Under the pieces are notes generated by a model. The model was not told where the DNA came from. It made no database searches and worked only from the letters and a program-made list of their open reading frames with translations. 64,000 nucleotides of DNA from DATCRE01 sp964235605. GTDB lineage: Bacteria; Bacteroidota; Bacteroidia; Cytophagales; Cyclobacteriaceae. Shown here one piece after another: positions 40,604 to 49,680 of the stretch. The translations under genes were made by a program, and so were the position numbers. The DNA lies in contig CAXSCR010000010.1 of NCBI GenBank assembly GCA_964235605.1, positions 28,906-92,905 on the forward strand. The letters are read 5' to 3'. Each line of letters begins with the position of its first letter. Positions within the stretch are counted from its first letter, which is position 1.

Positions 40604-41458
40604 ATGAAAAGAAGAGAACTTATACAAACATGCTTGTTCATGGTTGTTGCAGCGATGGCATTACCATCGTTTATGAATATTAAAAAAGAAAAGTCTGAAA
40701 TTGGTCTGCAATTGTATACACTTCGTGATGTTATAGCAGATGATCCAAAAGGTGTCTTAAAGAAAGTTGCTGATGCGGGCTACACCAACCTGGAAACCTA
40801 CGGATATGCTGATGGAAAAATATTTGGAATGGACTTCAAAGCCTTTAGCCAATATGCTAACAGCCTTGGAATGAAGATTACGAGTGGACATTATCCATTG
40901 GCTTTGGCCAAAGATCTTGCCACTTGGGAAAAAGCTGTTATTGACGCAAAAGCAATAGGTCAACAATACATGGTTGTGCCTTACATTAATGCACCTGAGC
41001 GTGCTACCATTCAAGACTATAAAAACATCTGCGATTGGTTAAACAAAGCAGGTGAAGTATGTAATAAGTATGGCATTCGTTTCGGATATCATAACCATGA
41101 TTTTGAGTTCGCAAAACTTGAAGGTCAGGTTCCATATGACCTCATGTTAAAAGAACTTGATCCTAAGAAAGTAGGTATGGAGTTGGATTTATACTGGGTT
41201 GTGTACGCGGGACTTAATCCCATTTCTTATTTTGAAAAATATCCCGGAAGGTTTGAGCAGTGGCATGTTAAAGACATGGATAAACAAGACCGCAAGAAGA
41301 ATGCTGAGATAGGGGCAGGGTCTATTGATTGGAAACCAATTATTGCAAAGGCTAAACAATCTGGGTTAAAATATCTTTATGTTGAGCAAGAGTCGTATAA
41401 AGGCGCGTCTTTAGATTGTATTAAACCAAGCGCTGATTACCTGAAAACAATTTTATAG
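40604..41458 (+). CDS. Exported sugar phosphate isomerase/epimerase-like protein
   Basis: A 284-residue TIM-barrel protein of the AP_endonuc_2 family with an N-terminal export signal (MKRRELIQTCLFMVVAAMALPSF), Tat-like in its paired Arg though lacking the full motif. The barrel begins IGLQLYTLRDVI. Metal-ligand candidates are Glu in TNLETYGYADG, His/Asp in FGYHNHDFEFAKLEG, Asp in MELDLYWVVYAG, His in QWHVKDMD and the last Glu in YLYVEQESYKG. YTLRD and YHNHDFEF are hallmarks of the branch that hydrates or eliminates 3-keto sugars or isomerises hydroxypyruvate-like substrates. A periplasmic location next to a cytochrome c fits extracytoplasmic sugar oxidation. The substrate is unknown. A terminator follows. 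Confidence 0.88.
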   Translation: MKRRELIQTCLFMVVAAMALPSFMNIKKEKSEIGLQLYTLRDVIADDPKGVLKKVADAGYTNLETYGYADGKIFGMDFKAFSQYANSLGMKITSGHYPLALAKDLATWEKAVIDAKAIGQQYMVVPYINAPERATIQDYKNICDWLNKAGEVCNKYGIRFGYHNHDFEFAKLEGQVPYDLMLKELDPKKVGMELDLYWVVYAGLNPISYFEKYPGRFEQWHVKDMDKQDRKKNAEIGAGSIDWKPIIAKAKQSGLKYLYVEQESYKGASLDCIKPSADYLKTIL

Positions 41459-41487
41459 GTTACTTTATTTTTAGTTAAAAATTCACA

Positions 41488-41524
41488 AACAATGTCGGGC
41501 GTTACATCCGACATTGTTATTTTT
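41488..41524 (+). terminator. Rho-independent terminator after the isomerase-like gene
   Basis: Perfect 11-bp stem: AACAATGTCGG (41488-41498) with CCGACATTGTT (41508-41518), then an ATTTTT tract. It separates the sugar gene set from the TonB receptor gene. Confidence 0.9.
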
Positions 41525-41532
41525 ACGTCAGT

Positions 41533-43863
41533 ATGAATTTAATGACTAGAAGTATATTTTTTCTTGTGTTGTTGCTATTGACCTATAGACCGGGTTATTC
41601 TCAAGCGATAACGCAAATTGTTAAAGGAAAAATAACGGATAACTCAACGCATCAAAAACTACAAGGGGCGTCTGTAAAAATTTCAAAACTTGATTTTGAT
41701 CGGACGACAATAACCGACGAAGAAGGTTATTTCGAATTTTTAAATGTACCGACAGGACGCTACCAATTTCAGATTTCTTATACAGGTTACACATCAATAA
41801 ATCAAGAGCTTCTTGTAATAGCAGCACACCAGGCAATTATAGATATAGGTCTTTCCGAATCTTCCGTACTTTTAAATGAAGTGGTAGTGGGTACAAGTAG
41901 CATTGATCAAAACATCCCAGGTCTTCAATCTGTCACTATAGAAAAGACAATGCGTGTGCCTGCCAATTTCTTTGATCCGGTTCGTATGATTACAACTTAC
42001 CCTGGAATAGTTGCAGCTAGTGATCAGGGTAACTCAATAATAGTTCGTGGCAATTCTCCCAATGGATTACTGTGGCGATTAAACGGTTTGGATATAGTAA
42101 ACCCTAACCATCTTGCAAATGCCGGAACATTGAGCGACAAACCAATGGCTAACGGCGGGGGCGTAAATATTCTTAGTGCACAAATGTTAGACCGCACTGA
42201 TTTTTATACAGGTAACTTTCCAGCAAACTACGGCAATGCGTTAAGTGGCGTTGTCGACATGAGACTACGCAATGGTAATAGTGACAAAGTTCAATATACA
42301 GCGCAGGCTAGTTTAATTGGATTAGATTTAGCCGCTGAAGGTCCATTGACCAAAAAGCATAACACGTCTTTTGCAGCGAATTATCGGTACTCAACAGTTG
42401 GTTTACTTTCTAAATTGGGTATAGACTTTGGGGGCGAGATTATCGACTTTCAGGATTTCTCATTTAATCTTAATCGATCATTTAAGAAAGGTGCTACATT
42501 ATCTCTCTTTGGTTTTGGCGGACTAAGTAAAAATCAATTTAAAGAAAGAGAACAAGCAGAATGGAGAGAAGATAAAGATCATAATAACATTGATTATGAT
42601 GCCAATACCTATGCATTGGGTTTGAATTATGTAAAGCCACTGAAGGGCGGTATTTTTTACTTGGCAATGGGTTATTCCAGCACAGATCAAGAAAGGAATC
42701 TAGAAGCTTCGCAGTTATATGTAAACGCCGGTCGTTCACTAAGATCAGAACATTATAGTTTATTGCATTCTATACTTTCGAGCAACATCCATTATCAAAA
42801 GAAATTATCTTCAAAAATAAATTGGGAGATCGGCTTAATTGGAGATTATATAACTGATGAACTAAATTCATTTAAGAAGTTTGACTCTGATAACACGCAA
42901 TCGGAATTAATTGATGGTTCTTCAGGAAAATGGTTGCTACAGCCCTATACAAATTTTAATGCTAAGTTATTTTCTAAATTAGATTTAAACGTTGGCATTC
43001 GCTATGTTAGTTATACACAGAGCAGCACCGATTCGTTTGAGCCACGCATATTATTATCGTATCAACCTATTTCTCAAGCATCGTTTAGTTTGTCGTATGG
43101 AATAGTTAGTCAGGTGCAGTTGCCATTTGTTAATTTTGGTAATGGCAATCAAAATTTGGGCTTGAACAAGGCGCATCATCTCGCTGCCTCATTCCGCCAA
43201 TCGCTAACAAAATCTTTGAAGTTTAATACAGAGGTTTATTATCAAAAGCTTTTTGATATTCCAATAACGTCTAATTCTTCTTCTTTTTCTACCATTAATT
43301 TATTAGAAGGATACGTTCCTGCGAGTTTGGTTAATAATGGCTTAGGTGAGAATTACGGTATTAATGCTACGATTGAAAAGTCATTTTACGCTGCCCATTA
43401 TTTTATGATTGGTGGAAGTATGTATGAATCAAATTACACACCGTCAGATGGTATAAAACGTTATACGCGCTTTAACGGAAAGTTTACTTTTAATGCAACC
43501 TACGGGAAGGAATGGACAAGCCAAAAGAATAACAGAACTATAGGATTAAACACAAGATTACTTTACTTGGGTGGCCTTCGCGAAACCCCTATCAATGCAG
43601 GTCTCTCACAAGCAGCAGGAGAAACCGTTCGTGACGAAACCAACCCTTTTTCAAATAAATTAAATGATTATTTCAGAATAGATTTAAGACTTAGTTTTCG
43701 TAAAAATAAACCTGGCTATACCCGTACCCTTGCGTTTGATCTACAAAACATAACAGGACAACAAAATGAAGCGTATCATTACTATGATTTCACCCAAGCA
43801 AAAGTGGTAACTAAATATCAGCTAGGCTTAATACCCGTAATTGTGTACAGAATAGATTTTTAG
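41533..43863 (+). CDS. TonB-dependent outer-membrane receptor
   Basis: A 776-residue outer-membrane transporter. A signal peptide (residues 1-23) precedes a CarboxypepD_reg-like domain (about 28-110, KGKITDNSTHQKLQGASVKI ... GYFEFLNVPTGRYQFQISY). The plug domain follows (about 115-235, IIVRGNSPNGLLWRLNGLDI ... FYTGNFPANYGNALSGVVDMRLR), then a 22-strand-type barrel ending in the aromatic residue typical of outer-membrane proteins (VYRIDF). No SusD-like partner is adjacent, so this is not a classic SusCD pair. The gene is followed five bases later by the TMEM220 gene and lies just upstream of the glucan locus; oligosaccharide uptake is possible but unproven. Confidence 0.9.
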   Translation: MNLMTRSIFFLVLLLLTYRPGYSQAITQIVKGKITDNSTHQKLQGASVKISKLDFDRTTITDEEGYFEFLNVPTGRYQFQISYTGYTSINQELLVIAAHQAIIDIGLSESSVLLNEVVVGTSSIDQNIPGLQSVTIEKTMRVPANFFDPVRMITTYPGIVAASDQGNSIIVRGNSPNGLLWRLNGLDIVNPNHLANAGTLSDKPMANGGGVNILSAQMLDRTDFYTGNFPANYGNALSGVVDMRLRNGNSDKVQYTAQASLIGLDLAAEGPLTKKHNTSFAANYRYSTVGLLSKLGIDFGGEIIDFQDFSFNLNRSFKKGATLSLFGFGGLSKNQFKEREQAEWREDKDHNNIDYDANTYALGLNYVKPLKGGIFYLAMGYSSTDQERNLEASQLYVNAGRSLRSEHYSLLHSILSSNIHYQKKLSSKINWEIGLIGDYITDELNSFKKFDSDNTQSELIDGSSGKWLLQPYTNFNAKLFSKLDLNVGIRYVSYTQSSTDSFEPRILLSYQPISQASFSLSYGIVSQVQLPFVNFGNGNQNLGLNKAHHLAASFRQSLTKSLKFNTEVYYQKLFDIPITSNSSSFSTINLLEGYVPASLVNNGLGENYGINATIEKSFYAAHYFMIGGSMYESNYTPSDGIKRYTRFNGKFTFNATYGKEWTSQKNNRTIGLNTRLLYLGGLRETPINAGLSQAAGETVRDETNPFSNKLNDYFRIDLRLSFRKNKPGYTRTLAFDLQNITGQQNEAYHYYDFTQAKVVTKYQLGLIPVIVYRIDF

Positions 43864-43868
43864 ATAGG

Positions 43869-44264
43869 ATGTCAAAAAATAAGATTATAAACTTTATTCT
43901 AGCTGCAATGTTTCTTGTGTTTGCTTTCTTGCAGCTAAACGATCCTGATCCTGTGATCTGGATTCTCATATACGGCATTATGTCCATTGTTAGTATCATG
44001 GCCATGTTCGATATTTATCACAGACCTTCGCTAGTAATTTTAGCATCTTTATATGCCATTTACAGCCTTGTATATTTTCCCGGACTGCAGGTATGGTGGG
44101 GCCAAGAAGATAAGGCACAACTTTTTGATAACGTAGCGAAAATGGACCATCCATTTATAGAGGAATCACGTGAGTTTTTAGGGCTGGCAATATGCATTTT
44201 TGTTATTATCGTATACTTAATCAAATCTCGGAAGAGTAACGCTTATTTACCAGATAAAATGTAA
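43869..44264 (+). CDS. TMEM220-family membrane protein
   Basis: A 131-residue integral membrane protein with about four hydrophobic helices. The family signature FLQLNDPDPVIWILIYG (about residues 20-36) is clear, with a conserved YFPG (YSLVYFPGLQVWW) and the acidic segment HPFIEESREFLGL near the last helix. The function of the family is not known. It begins five bases after the TonB receptor stop, so the two are probably co-transcribed, and it is followed directly by a terminator. Confidence 0.88.
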   Translation: MSKNKIINFILAAMFLVFAFLQLNDPDPVIWILIYGIMSIVSIMAMFDIYHRPSLVILASLYAIYSLVYFPGLQVWWGQEDKAQLFDNVAKMDHPFIEESREFLGLAICIFVIIVYLIKSRKSNAYLPDKM

Positions 44265-44293
44265 CAGCCAGGTCGCAAACCTGGTATTTTTTT
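44265..44293 (+). terminator. Rho-independent terminator before the glucan locus
   Basis: CCAGGT (44268-44273) pairs with ACCTGG (44279-44284) over a five-base loop, followed by seven T. It separates the receptor unit from the amylase genes. Confidence 0.85.
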
Positions 44294-44308
44294 ATATATT
44301 CAAGTCCT

Positions 44309-46111
44309 ATGAAAAAAACAGTTCTGCTGCTTGTTACCGCAGTCGTTTGCATGATGTGTTCCACGCAAAAAGAGAGAATCCCACCCATTCAAACGATGGA
44401 GAATTCGGAAGGTAAAATTGTGATATATCAATTGCTGCCACGCTTATTTGGGAATAAGACTACAGTGAACAAACCGCACGGAACTATTGACGAAAATGGT
44501 GTGGGAAAATTCAACGATATTGATGTCAACGCGCTTAAAGCAATTAAGGATCTTGGTGTTACCCATATCTGGTTTACGGGTGTAATTGAACATGCTACTG
44601 TTACTGATAACACCAAGTTTGGAATTCCTGCAGATGATGCGGATGTTGTAAAGGGAAGGGCTGGTTCGCCCTATGCCATCAAAGATTATTATGATGTGGC
44701 GCCAGACCTTGCAGTGAGTATTCCAAAACGGATGAAGGAATTTGAACAACTCGTAAAACGCACACATGCGCAAGGACTAAAAGTAATTATAGATTTTATA
44801 CCAAATCATGTAGCGCGTGTCTATAAGTCAAATGCAAAACCCGAGAATGTAAAAGATCTAGGGGCCCTTGATGATACAACAAAAGCATTTAGTCCTAACA
44901 ACAACTTTTACTACTTACCTGGCGAATCATTTACGCCTCCCAAAGGATATATGCCTTTGGGAATGAACGACACCACGGTTTCGCGAGATGGCAAGTTTAT
45001 AGAAAAGCCTGCTAAGGCAACGGGCAATGATCAGTTTACGGCAAGTCCTGATGTGAACCAATGGTTTGAGACTGTAAAACTTAACTACGGTGTTGATATC
45101 CAAAACAGGCACAAAGCTTATTTTGATCCCATTCCTGATACTTGGTTAAAAATGAAGGACATCTTACTTTACTGGGCAAATAAAGATGTAGATGGTTTCC
45201 GTTGCGACATGGTAGAAATGGTGCCTGTTGAGTTCTGGAATTGGGTTATACCCCAAATTAAATTCAGTAATTCTGAGTTGGTATTTATTGCTGAAGTCTA
45301 TAACCCCGCGCAATATCAAAATTATATACATACTGGCAGATTTACCTACTTGTACGACAAGGTTCAGTTGTATGATACCCTTCGTCTTTTAACAACTGGA
45401 AAGGGTAGCACCAAAGCGATAGACCACATTCAGAAAGAGCTTTCAGGTATCAATCACAACATGTTGCATTTTATCGAGAACCATGATGAACAACGTGTGG
45501 CATCAAAATATTTTGCCGGTGATGCGTGGAAAGCGGCTCCTGCCATGGTAGTGAGTGCTACTATTGATCAAGGACCTGTCATGATTTACTTCGGACAAGA
45601 AGTAGGAGAGCCAGGTGAAGGGGCTGCAGGGTTTCAAGCTGAGGATGGCCGCACCACAATCTTTGATTATTGGGGTGTACCAGCCCATCAAAAGTGGATG
45701 AACAATGGAAAATTTAATGGGGATTCATTAGCCCCGGAGCAAAAGCAATTAAGATTATTTTATAAAGAACTATTAAACCTCGCGTCAAAAAGCGTTGCAC
45801 TTAATCATGGTGTTTATCTAGACCTTACAGAAGCGAATATTGCATCGGGCAATTTTAACGAAAAGATTTTGGCCTATGTTCGTTTTACGCAGGAAGAAAA
45901 ATTGTTGATTGTAGCCAGTTTCGACGATAAAGAACAGATTATAAAAGTACAGATTCCACAAGAGGTGGTTAGTAAAATGGAATTAGACGTTGCGAATAAT
46001 TACATCGCACGTGATTTACTTTGGCATGAGGCCGAAGTGGGTATTGACCGCCAGTTCATGTTTGAAATAAAAGTTAAGCCCTACAGTTCTTATATTTTTA
46101 AAATTAAATAA
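44309..46111 (+). CDS. GH13 alpha-amylase-family lipoprotein
   Basis: A 600-residue exported glycoside hydrolase. The lipobox Cys is residue 17 (VVCMMCSTQ). The (beta/alpha)8 domain carries all three GH13 catalytic residues: nucleophile Asp300 in GFRCDMVE, acid/base Glu329 in FIAEVYN and Asp393 in ENHDEQR. Conserved region I is IDFIPNHVAR. A C-terminal beta domain ends the protein (KVKPYSSYIFKIK). GH13 enzymes cut or rearrange alpha-glucosidic bonds; here maltose or maltooligosaccharide release outside the cytoplasm is the best guess. It begins only 15 bp after the terminator that ends the receptor unit, and the next gene starts one base after its stop, so both amylases are probably co-transcribed. 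Confidence 0.93.
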   Translation: MKKTVLLLVTAVVCMMCSTQKERIPPIQTMENSEGKIVIYQLLPRLFGNKTTVNKPHGTIDENGVGKFNDIDVNALKAIKDLGVTHIWFTGVIEHATVTDNTKFGIPADDADVVKGRAGSPYAIKDYYDVAPDLAVSIPKRMKEFEQLVKRTHAQGLKVIIDFIPNHVARVYKSNAKPENVKDLGALDDTTKAFSPNNNFYYLPGESFTPPKGYMPLGMNDTTVSRDGKFIEKPAKATGNDQFTASPDVNQWFETVKLNYGVDIQNRHKAYFDPIPDTWLKMKDILLYWANKDVDGFRCDMVEMVPVEFWNWVIPQIKFSNSELVFIAEVYNPAQYQNYIHTGRFTYLYDKVQLYDTLRLLTTGKGSTKAIDHIQKELSGINHNMLHFIENHDEQRVASKYFAGDAWKAAPAMVVSATIDQGPVMIYFGQEVGEPGEGAAGFQAEDGRTTIFDYWGVPAHQKWMNNGKFNGDSLAPEQKQLRLFYKELLNLASKSVALNHGVYLDLTEANIASGNFNEKILAYVRFTQEEKLLIVASFDDKEQIIKVQIPQEVVSKMELDVANNYIARDLLWHEAEVGIDRQFMFEIKVKPYSSYIFKIK

Positions 46112-46112
46112 C

Positions 46113-47675
46113 ATGATGTTGAAAATAAGTCAGATAATTTTTCCTGTTATATTATTTTTTATTTTCTCATGTGAACCTAAGGAAATGAAGTCGGTGGCAA
46201 AATGGCCACAAGGTGTAAAGTATGAAGTATTTGTTCTTTCTTTTGCTGATGGCAATGGTGATGGTAAAGGTGACTTAAAAGGCCTTACTGCAAAGTTAGA
46301 CTACATCGAAGACTTAGGTGTAAATGGTATTTGGTTAATGCCTATTATGCCTTCACCAAGTTATCACAAGTATGATGTTACTGACTACAAAGGCATCAAT
46401 CCTGAATACGGTACGCTTAATGATTTTAAAAACTTTGTTGAAGAAGCACATAAGCGTGACATAAAAGTTCTAATTGACCTTGTCATCAACCATACAAGTT
46501 CAGATCACCCTTGGTTTCAGAGCGCAATTAAAGGAAAAGATAGTCCCTATCACGATTACTATGTTTGGGCTAAAAAAGATTCTATACGTGAACAGATGTT
46601 AAAAAAGCAAACACATTATGATTCCGATAATTTAACACAGTGGCATGCAGTTAATGGTGATACGCTAGCAGAACATTATTATGGGTATTTCTCGGACGTT
46701 ATGCCAGATCTTAATTTTGACAACCAAAAAGTAAGAGATGAATTTAAAGATATAGGCAGATTTTGGTTAGACGAACTGGATGTTGATGGCTTCCGTCTCG
46801 ATGCTGCACGGCATATTTATCCGCAAGAGCGAGAAACAGACAATCATAAATTTTGGATAGAATTCAGAGATGAAATGCAAAAAATTAAATCAGATGTTTA
46901 CGTAGTTGGTGAAGTATGGTCTGATTCTAAAACGGTAGCGCCGTACTTAAAAGGACTACCTGCGCTTTTTAATTTTGATTTGGGCTACGCCATTGGCAAA
47001 GTTGTAAATTCAGGTAAAGATTCTATTGGCCTTATAAAAAGGTATAAAGAGATTAGTGATTTTTATAAGTCCGTAACAGCCGATTATGTAGACGCAACCT
47101 TTCTACGCAATCATGATCAATCACGCATCTTAAGCGAGTTAGGAAACAATAAAGATAAAGCACGTTTGGCCGCCTCAATATTGTTTACACTTCCAGGCAC
47201 ACCCTACTTATACTATGGCGAAGAAATTGGAATGGTGGGTCAAAAGCCCGATGAATATTGTCGTGAGCCTTTTATTTGGGATGTAGATAAAAAAGATACC
47301 CTTCAAACAAGCTGGGAAATTCCTCGCTTCAGCACCGATCAAAGCGTAGTTCCTTTCAGTCTTCAAAAAGATGATAAAAATTCAATGTATAATTTCTATA
47401 AAGGCTTCATTCACTATCGCAACGCCAGTGAAGCACTAACATCGGGCGAGGTTATTGATTCAGGTGTCAAAAATAGTAAGATTGTAAGCTTCATAAGAAA
47501 ACAAGATAAAAATGAATTACTTGTTTTTCATAACGTTTCAGCAGACGAAGTCATTGTTTCATTGGATGGTGTCGACACAAAATTTGATGCTATCGATTTC
47601 ACCACGAGAGAAGCGGTAAAACTACGTGATGGACAATTGATATTGCCAGCATATTCTACCGTAATTTTGAAATAG
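46113..47675 (+). CDS. GH13 alpha-amylase/alpha-glucosidase-family lipoprotein
   Basis: A 520-residue exported enzyme, second of the pair. The signal ends at Cys20 (FFIFSCEPK). The GH13 catalytic triad is complete: Asp230 in GFRLDAARH, Glu267 in VVGEVWSD and Asp335 in RNHDQSR. Conserved region I reads IDLVINHTS, and the early DGNGDGKGDLKGL is a calcium-site-like loop seen in oligo-1,6-glucosidase and maltose-forming relatives. The motifs resemble exo-acting alpha-glucosidases or neopullulanase-like enzymes more than the preceding gene. It is separated from that gene by one base. The likely product is maltose or glucose outside the cytoplasm. Confidence 0.93.
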   Translation: MMLKISQIIFPVILFFIFSCEPKEMKSVAKWPQGVKYEVFVLSFADGNGDGKGDLKGLTAKLDYIEDLGVNGIWLMPIMPSPSYHKYDVTDYKGINPEYGTLNDFKNFVEEAHKRDIKVLIDLVINHTSSDHPWFQSAIKGKDSPYHDYYVWAKKDSIREQMLKKQTHYDSDNLTQWHAVNGDTLAEHYYGYFSDVMPDLNFDNQKVRDEFKDIGRFWLDELDVDGFRLDAARHIYPQERETDNHKFWIEFRDEMQKIKSDVYVVGEVWSDSKTVAPYLKGLPALFNFDLGYAIGKVVNSGKDSIGLIKRYKEISDFYKSVTADYVDATFLRNHDQSRILSELGNNKDKARLAASILFTLPGTPYLYYGEEIGMVGQKPDEYCREPFIWDVDKKDTLQTSWEIPRFSTDQSVVPFSLQKDDKNSMYNFYKGFIHYRNASEALTSGEVIDSGVKNSKIVSFIRKQDKNELLVFHNVSADEVIVSLDGVDTKFDAIDFTTREAVKLRDGQLILPAYSTVILK

Positions 47676-47743
47676 ATGAAACATTGATTTTACATGATTT
47701 AAAATTTAATGTTGCACTCACATACTAATGGCTTACGAATCAA

Positions 47744-49678
47744 ATGAAATCACGCGTTATAATTGAAAATGTACAACCTCAAGTTGATGGAGGTTTATAC
47801 CCTGCTAAACGTACAGTAGGGGAACTTGTAAATGTCACTGCAGATATATTTGTTGATGGTCACGACCATATCCGCGCACACTTACGCTATAAACCTGAAG
47901 GCGAAAGCCAATGGACAATAATAGAAATGAAACATGAAATGAATGATGCGTGGCATGCGTCATTCCCAGCTTCAAAAAAAGGAACGTATGTTTTTTCAAT
48001 CATGGCTTGGGTCGATCACTTTGAAACCTGGTATGATGGATTTGTAAAAAAGGCAAACGCAAAAGTTGACGTTCAAGTTGAGTTGCTCGAAGGCGCTCTA
48101 TTTCTTAAGGCGTTAGCAAAAGGTTCTAACAAAGAACTGCTTCAACTTGCCAGTACACTTGGTGATAAAGGCAATTATGAAAAGTCCATTGAGTTAGTAC
48201 TAAGCAAAAGCTTTGCAAAAGTGGTTCATGATTATCCTTTAATTGAGCATGAAACTTCATATGAACAATTGCAGGTTTTTGTAGAGCATAAAAAGGCAAA
48301 TTTCAGTTCTTGGTATGAGTTGTTTCCGCGCTCTGCATCTTTGCAGGGAAAGCACGGAACTTTCAACGATGTTATCAAACTTTTGCCCCGTGTAAATGCA
48401 ATGGGCTTTGATGTATTGTATCTACCACCCATTCACCCCATAGGTAAAGTTAATCGTAAAGGAAAAAATAATAACGTAACGGCAACAGCTGGGGAGCCTG
48501 GGTCACCCTGGGCAATTGGTAGTGATGAAGGCGGCCATAAAGCCATCTTACCTGAACTAGGCACGTTGGCAGATTACAAGCGGTTAATTTCAGAGGCTGG
48601 CAAATACGGAATTGATATTGCACTTGATCTTGCTTTTCAATGTGCGCCAGATCATCCATACGTAAAAGAACACCCAGATTGGTTTAAGCAAAGGCCTGAC
48701 GGATCAATTCAATATGCGGAAAATCCACCTAAAAAATATCAGGATATTTACCCCTTTAATTTTGAGTGTGATGACTTTCAAGGACTGTGGGAAGAATTAA
48801 AGTCGGTTATCTTTTACTGGATAGATCAAGGGGTGAAAATTTTCCGTGTTGATAATCCACATACCAAACCCATTCTTTTCTGGCAATGGGTTATTGCTGA
48901 AGTAAATAAAAAATATGCAGATATAATTTTTCTGGCAGAAGCATTTACGCGCCCTAAGATCATGGCATCATTAGGTAAGGTTGGTTTCACACAATCATAT
49001 ACTTACTTTACGTGGCGTGTTAGCAAAGATGAATTAGTAGCGTACATGACAGAGTTAATCACTAGTCCGTCAAGAGATTATTTCAGACCAAACTTCTGGC
49101 CCAACACACCAGATATTCTTCCTTATCACCTGCATAATCAAACAGAAAATATTTTCATTATTCGGTTTGCCCTTGCTGCTACACTTTCTTCTAACTATGG
49201 CATGTACGGACCAGTATATGAATTCTATGATAACGCATCGTTTCATGGCAGAGAGGAATACATGAATTCAGAAAAGTACGAAGTAAAAAAACACGATTGG
49301 AAAACAACCAATCGTATGACAGATATAATTTCTATAATTAACAACGCGCGCAAGCAACATGTAGCGCTGCAATCTACTTGGAATCTTCAATTCTGTCCAA
49401 TTGAAAATCCTAATCTTCTTGCGTTCCTAAAAATATCAGATGATTTATCCGATATCATTCTAGTAGTGGTAAATCTTGATTCGCATAAAAAGCAATCAGG
49501 CTATGTTCAATTGCGTAAGTCAGCATTAGGTATAGTGGGCGATATTAACATAAAGCTGTATGACTTAGTAACAGATGAATATTATACTTGGATCCAAGAA
49601 TGGAATTATGTAGAACTCGACCCATATAAAATGCCTTTCCACATATTTAATTTACAAATTCACGAATCGAATATGTAA
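47744..49678 (+). CDS. glgE: GlgE, alpha-1,4-glucan:maltose-1-phosphate maltosyltransferase
   Basis: A 644-residue GH13 subfamily 3 enzyme that extends alpha-1,4-glucans by maltosyl units taken from maltose 1-phosphate, in the cytoplasm. An N-terminal domain (about 1-95) precedes the catalytic barrel, which begins at SSWYELFPRSASLQGKHGTF. Diagnostic segments are present: YLPPIHPIGKVNRKGKNN, AIGSDEGGHKAI and AENPPKKYQDIYP. The nucleophile Asp370 is in FRVDNPHTKP, acid/base Glu399 in FLAEAFTRP and Asp457 in NTPDIL. These match GlgE of the actinobacterial pathway closely. It lies 68 bp after the second amylase, and its stop is two bases before the TreS-Mak start, indicating one operon. Confidence 0.96.
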   Translation: MKSRVIIENVQPQVDGGLYPAKRTVGELVNVTADIFVDGHDHIRAHLRYKPEGESQWTIIEMKHEMNDAWHASFPASKKGTYVFSIMAWVDHFETWYDGFVKKANAKVDVQVELLEGALFLKALAKGSNKELLQLASTLGDKGNYEKSIELVLSKSFAKVVHDYPLIEHETSYEQLQVFVEHKKANFSSWYELFPRSASLQGKHGTFNDVIKLLPRVNAMGFDVLYLPPIHPIGKVNRKGKNNNVTATAGEPGSPWAIGSDEGGHKAILPELGTLADYKRLISEAGKYGIDIALDLAFQCAPDHPYVKEHPDWFKQRPDGSIQYAENPPKKYQDIYPFNFECDDFQGLWEELKSVIFYWIDQGVKIFRVDNPHTKPILFWQWVIAEVNKKYADIIFLAEAFTRPKIMASLGKVGFTQSYTYFTWRVSKDELVAYMTELITSPSRDYFRPNFWPNTPDILPYHLHNQTENIFIIRFALAATLSSNYGMYGPVYEFYDNASFHGREEYMNSEKYEVKKHDWKTTNRMTDIISIINNARKQHVALQSTWNLQFCPIENPNLLAFLKISDDLSDIILVVVNLDSHKKQSGYVQLRKSALGIVGDINIKLYDLVTDEYYTWIQEWNYVELDPYKMPFHIFNLQIHESNM

Positions 49679-49680
49679 CT

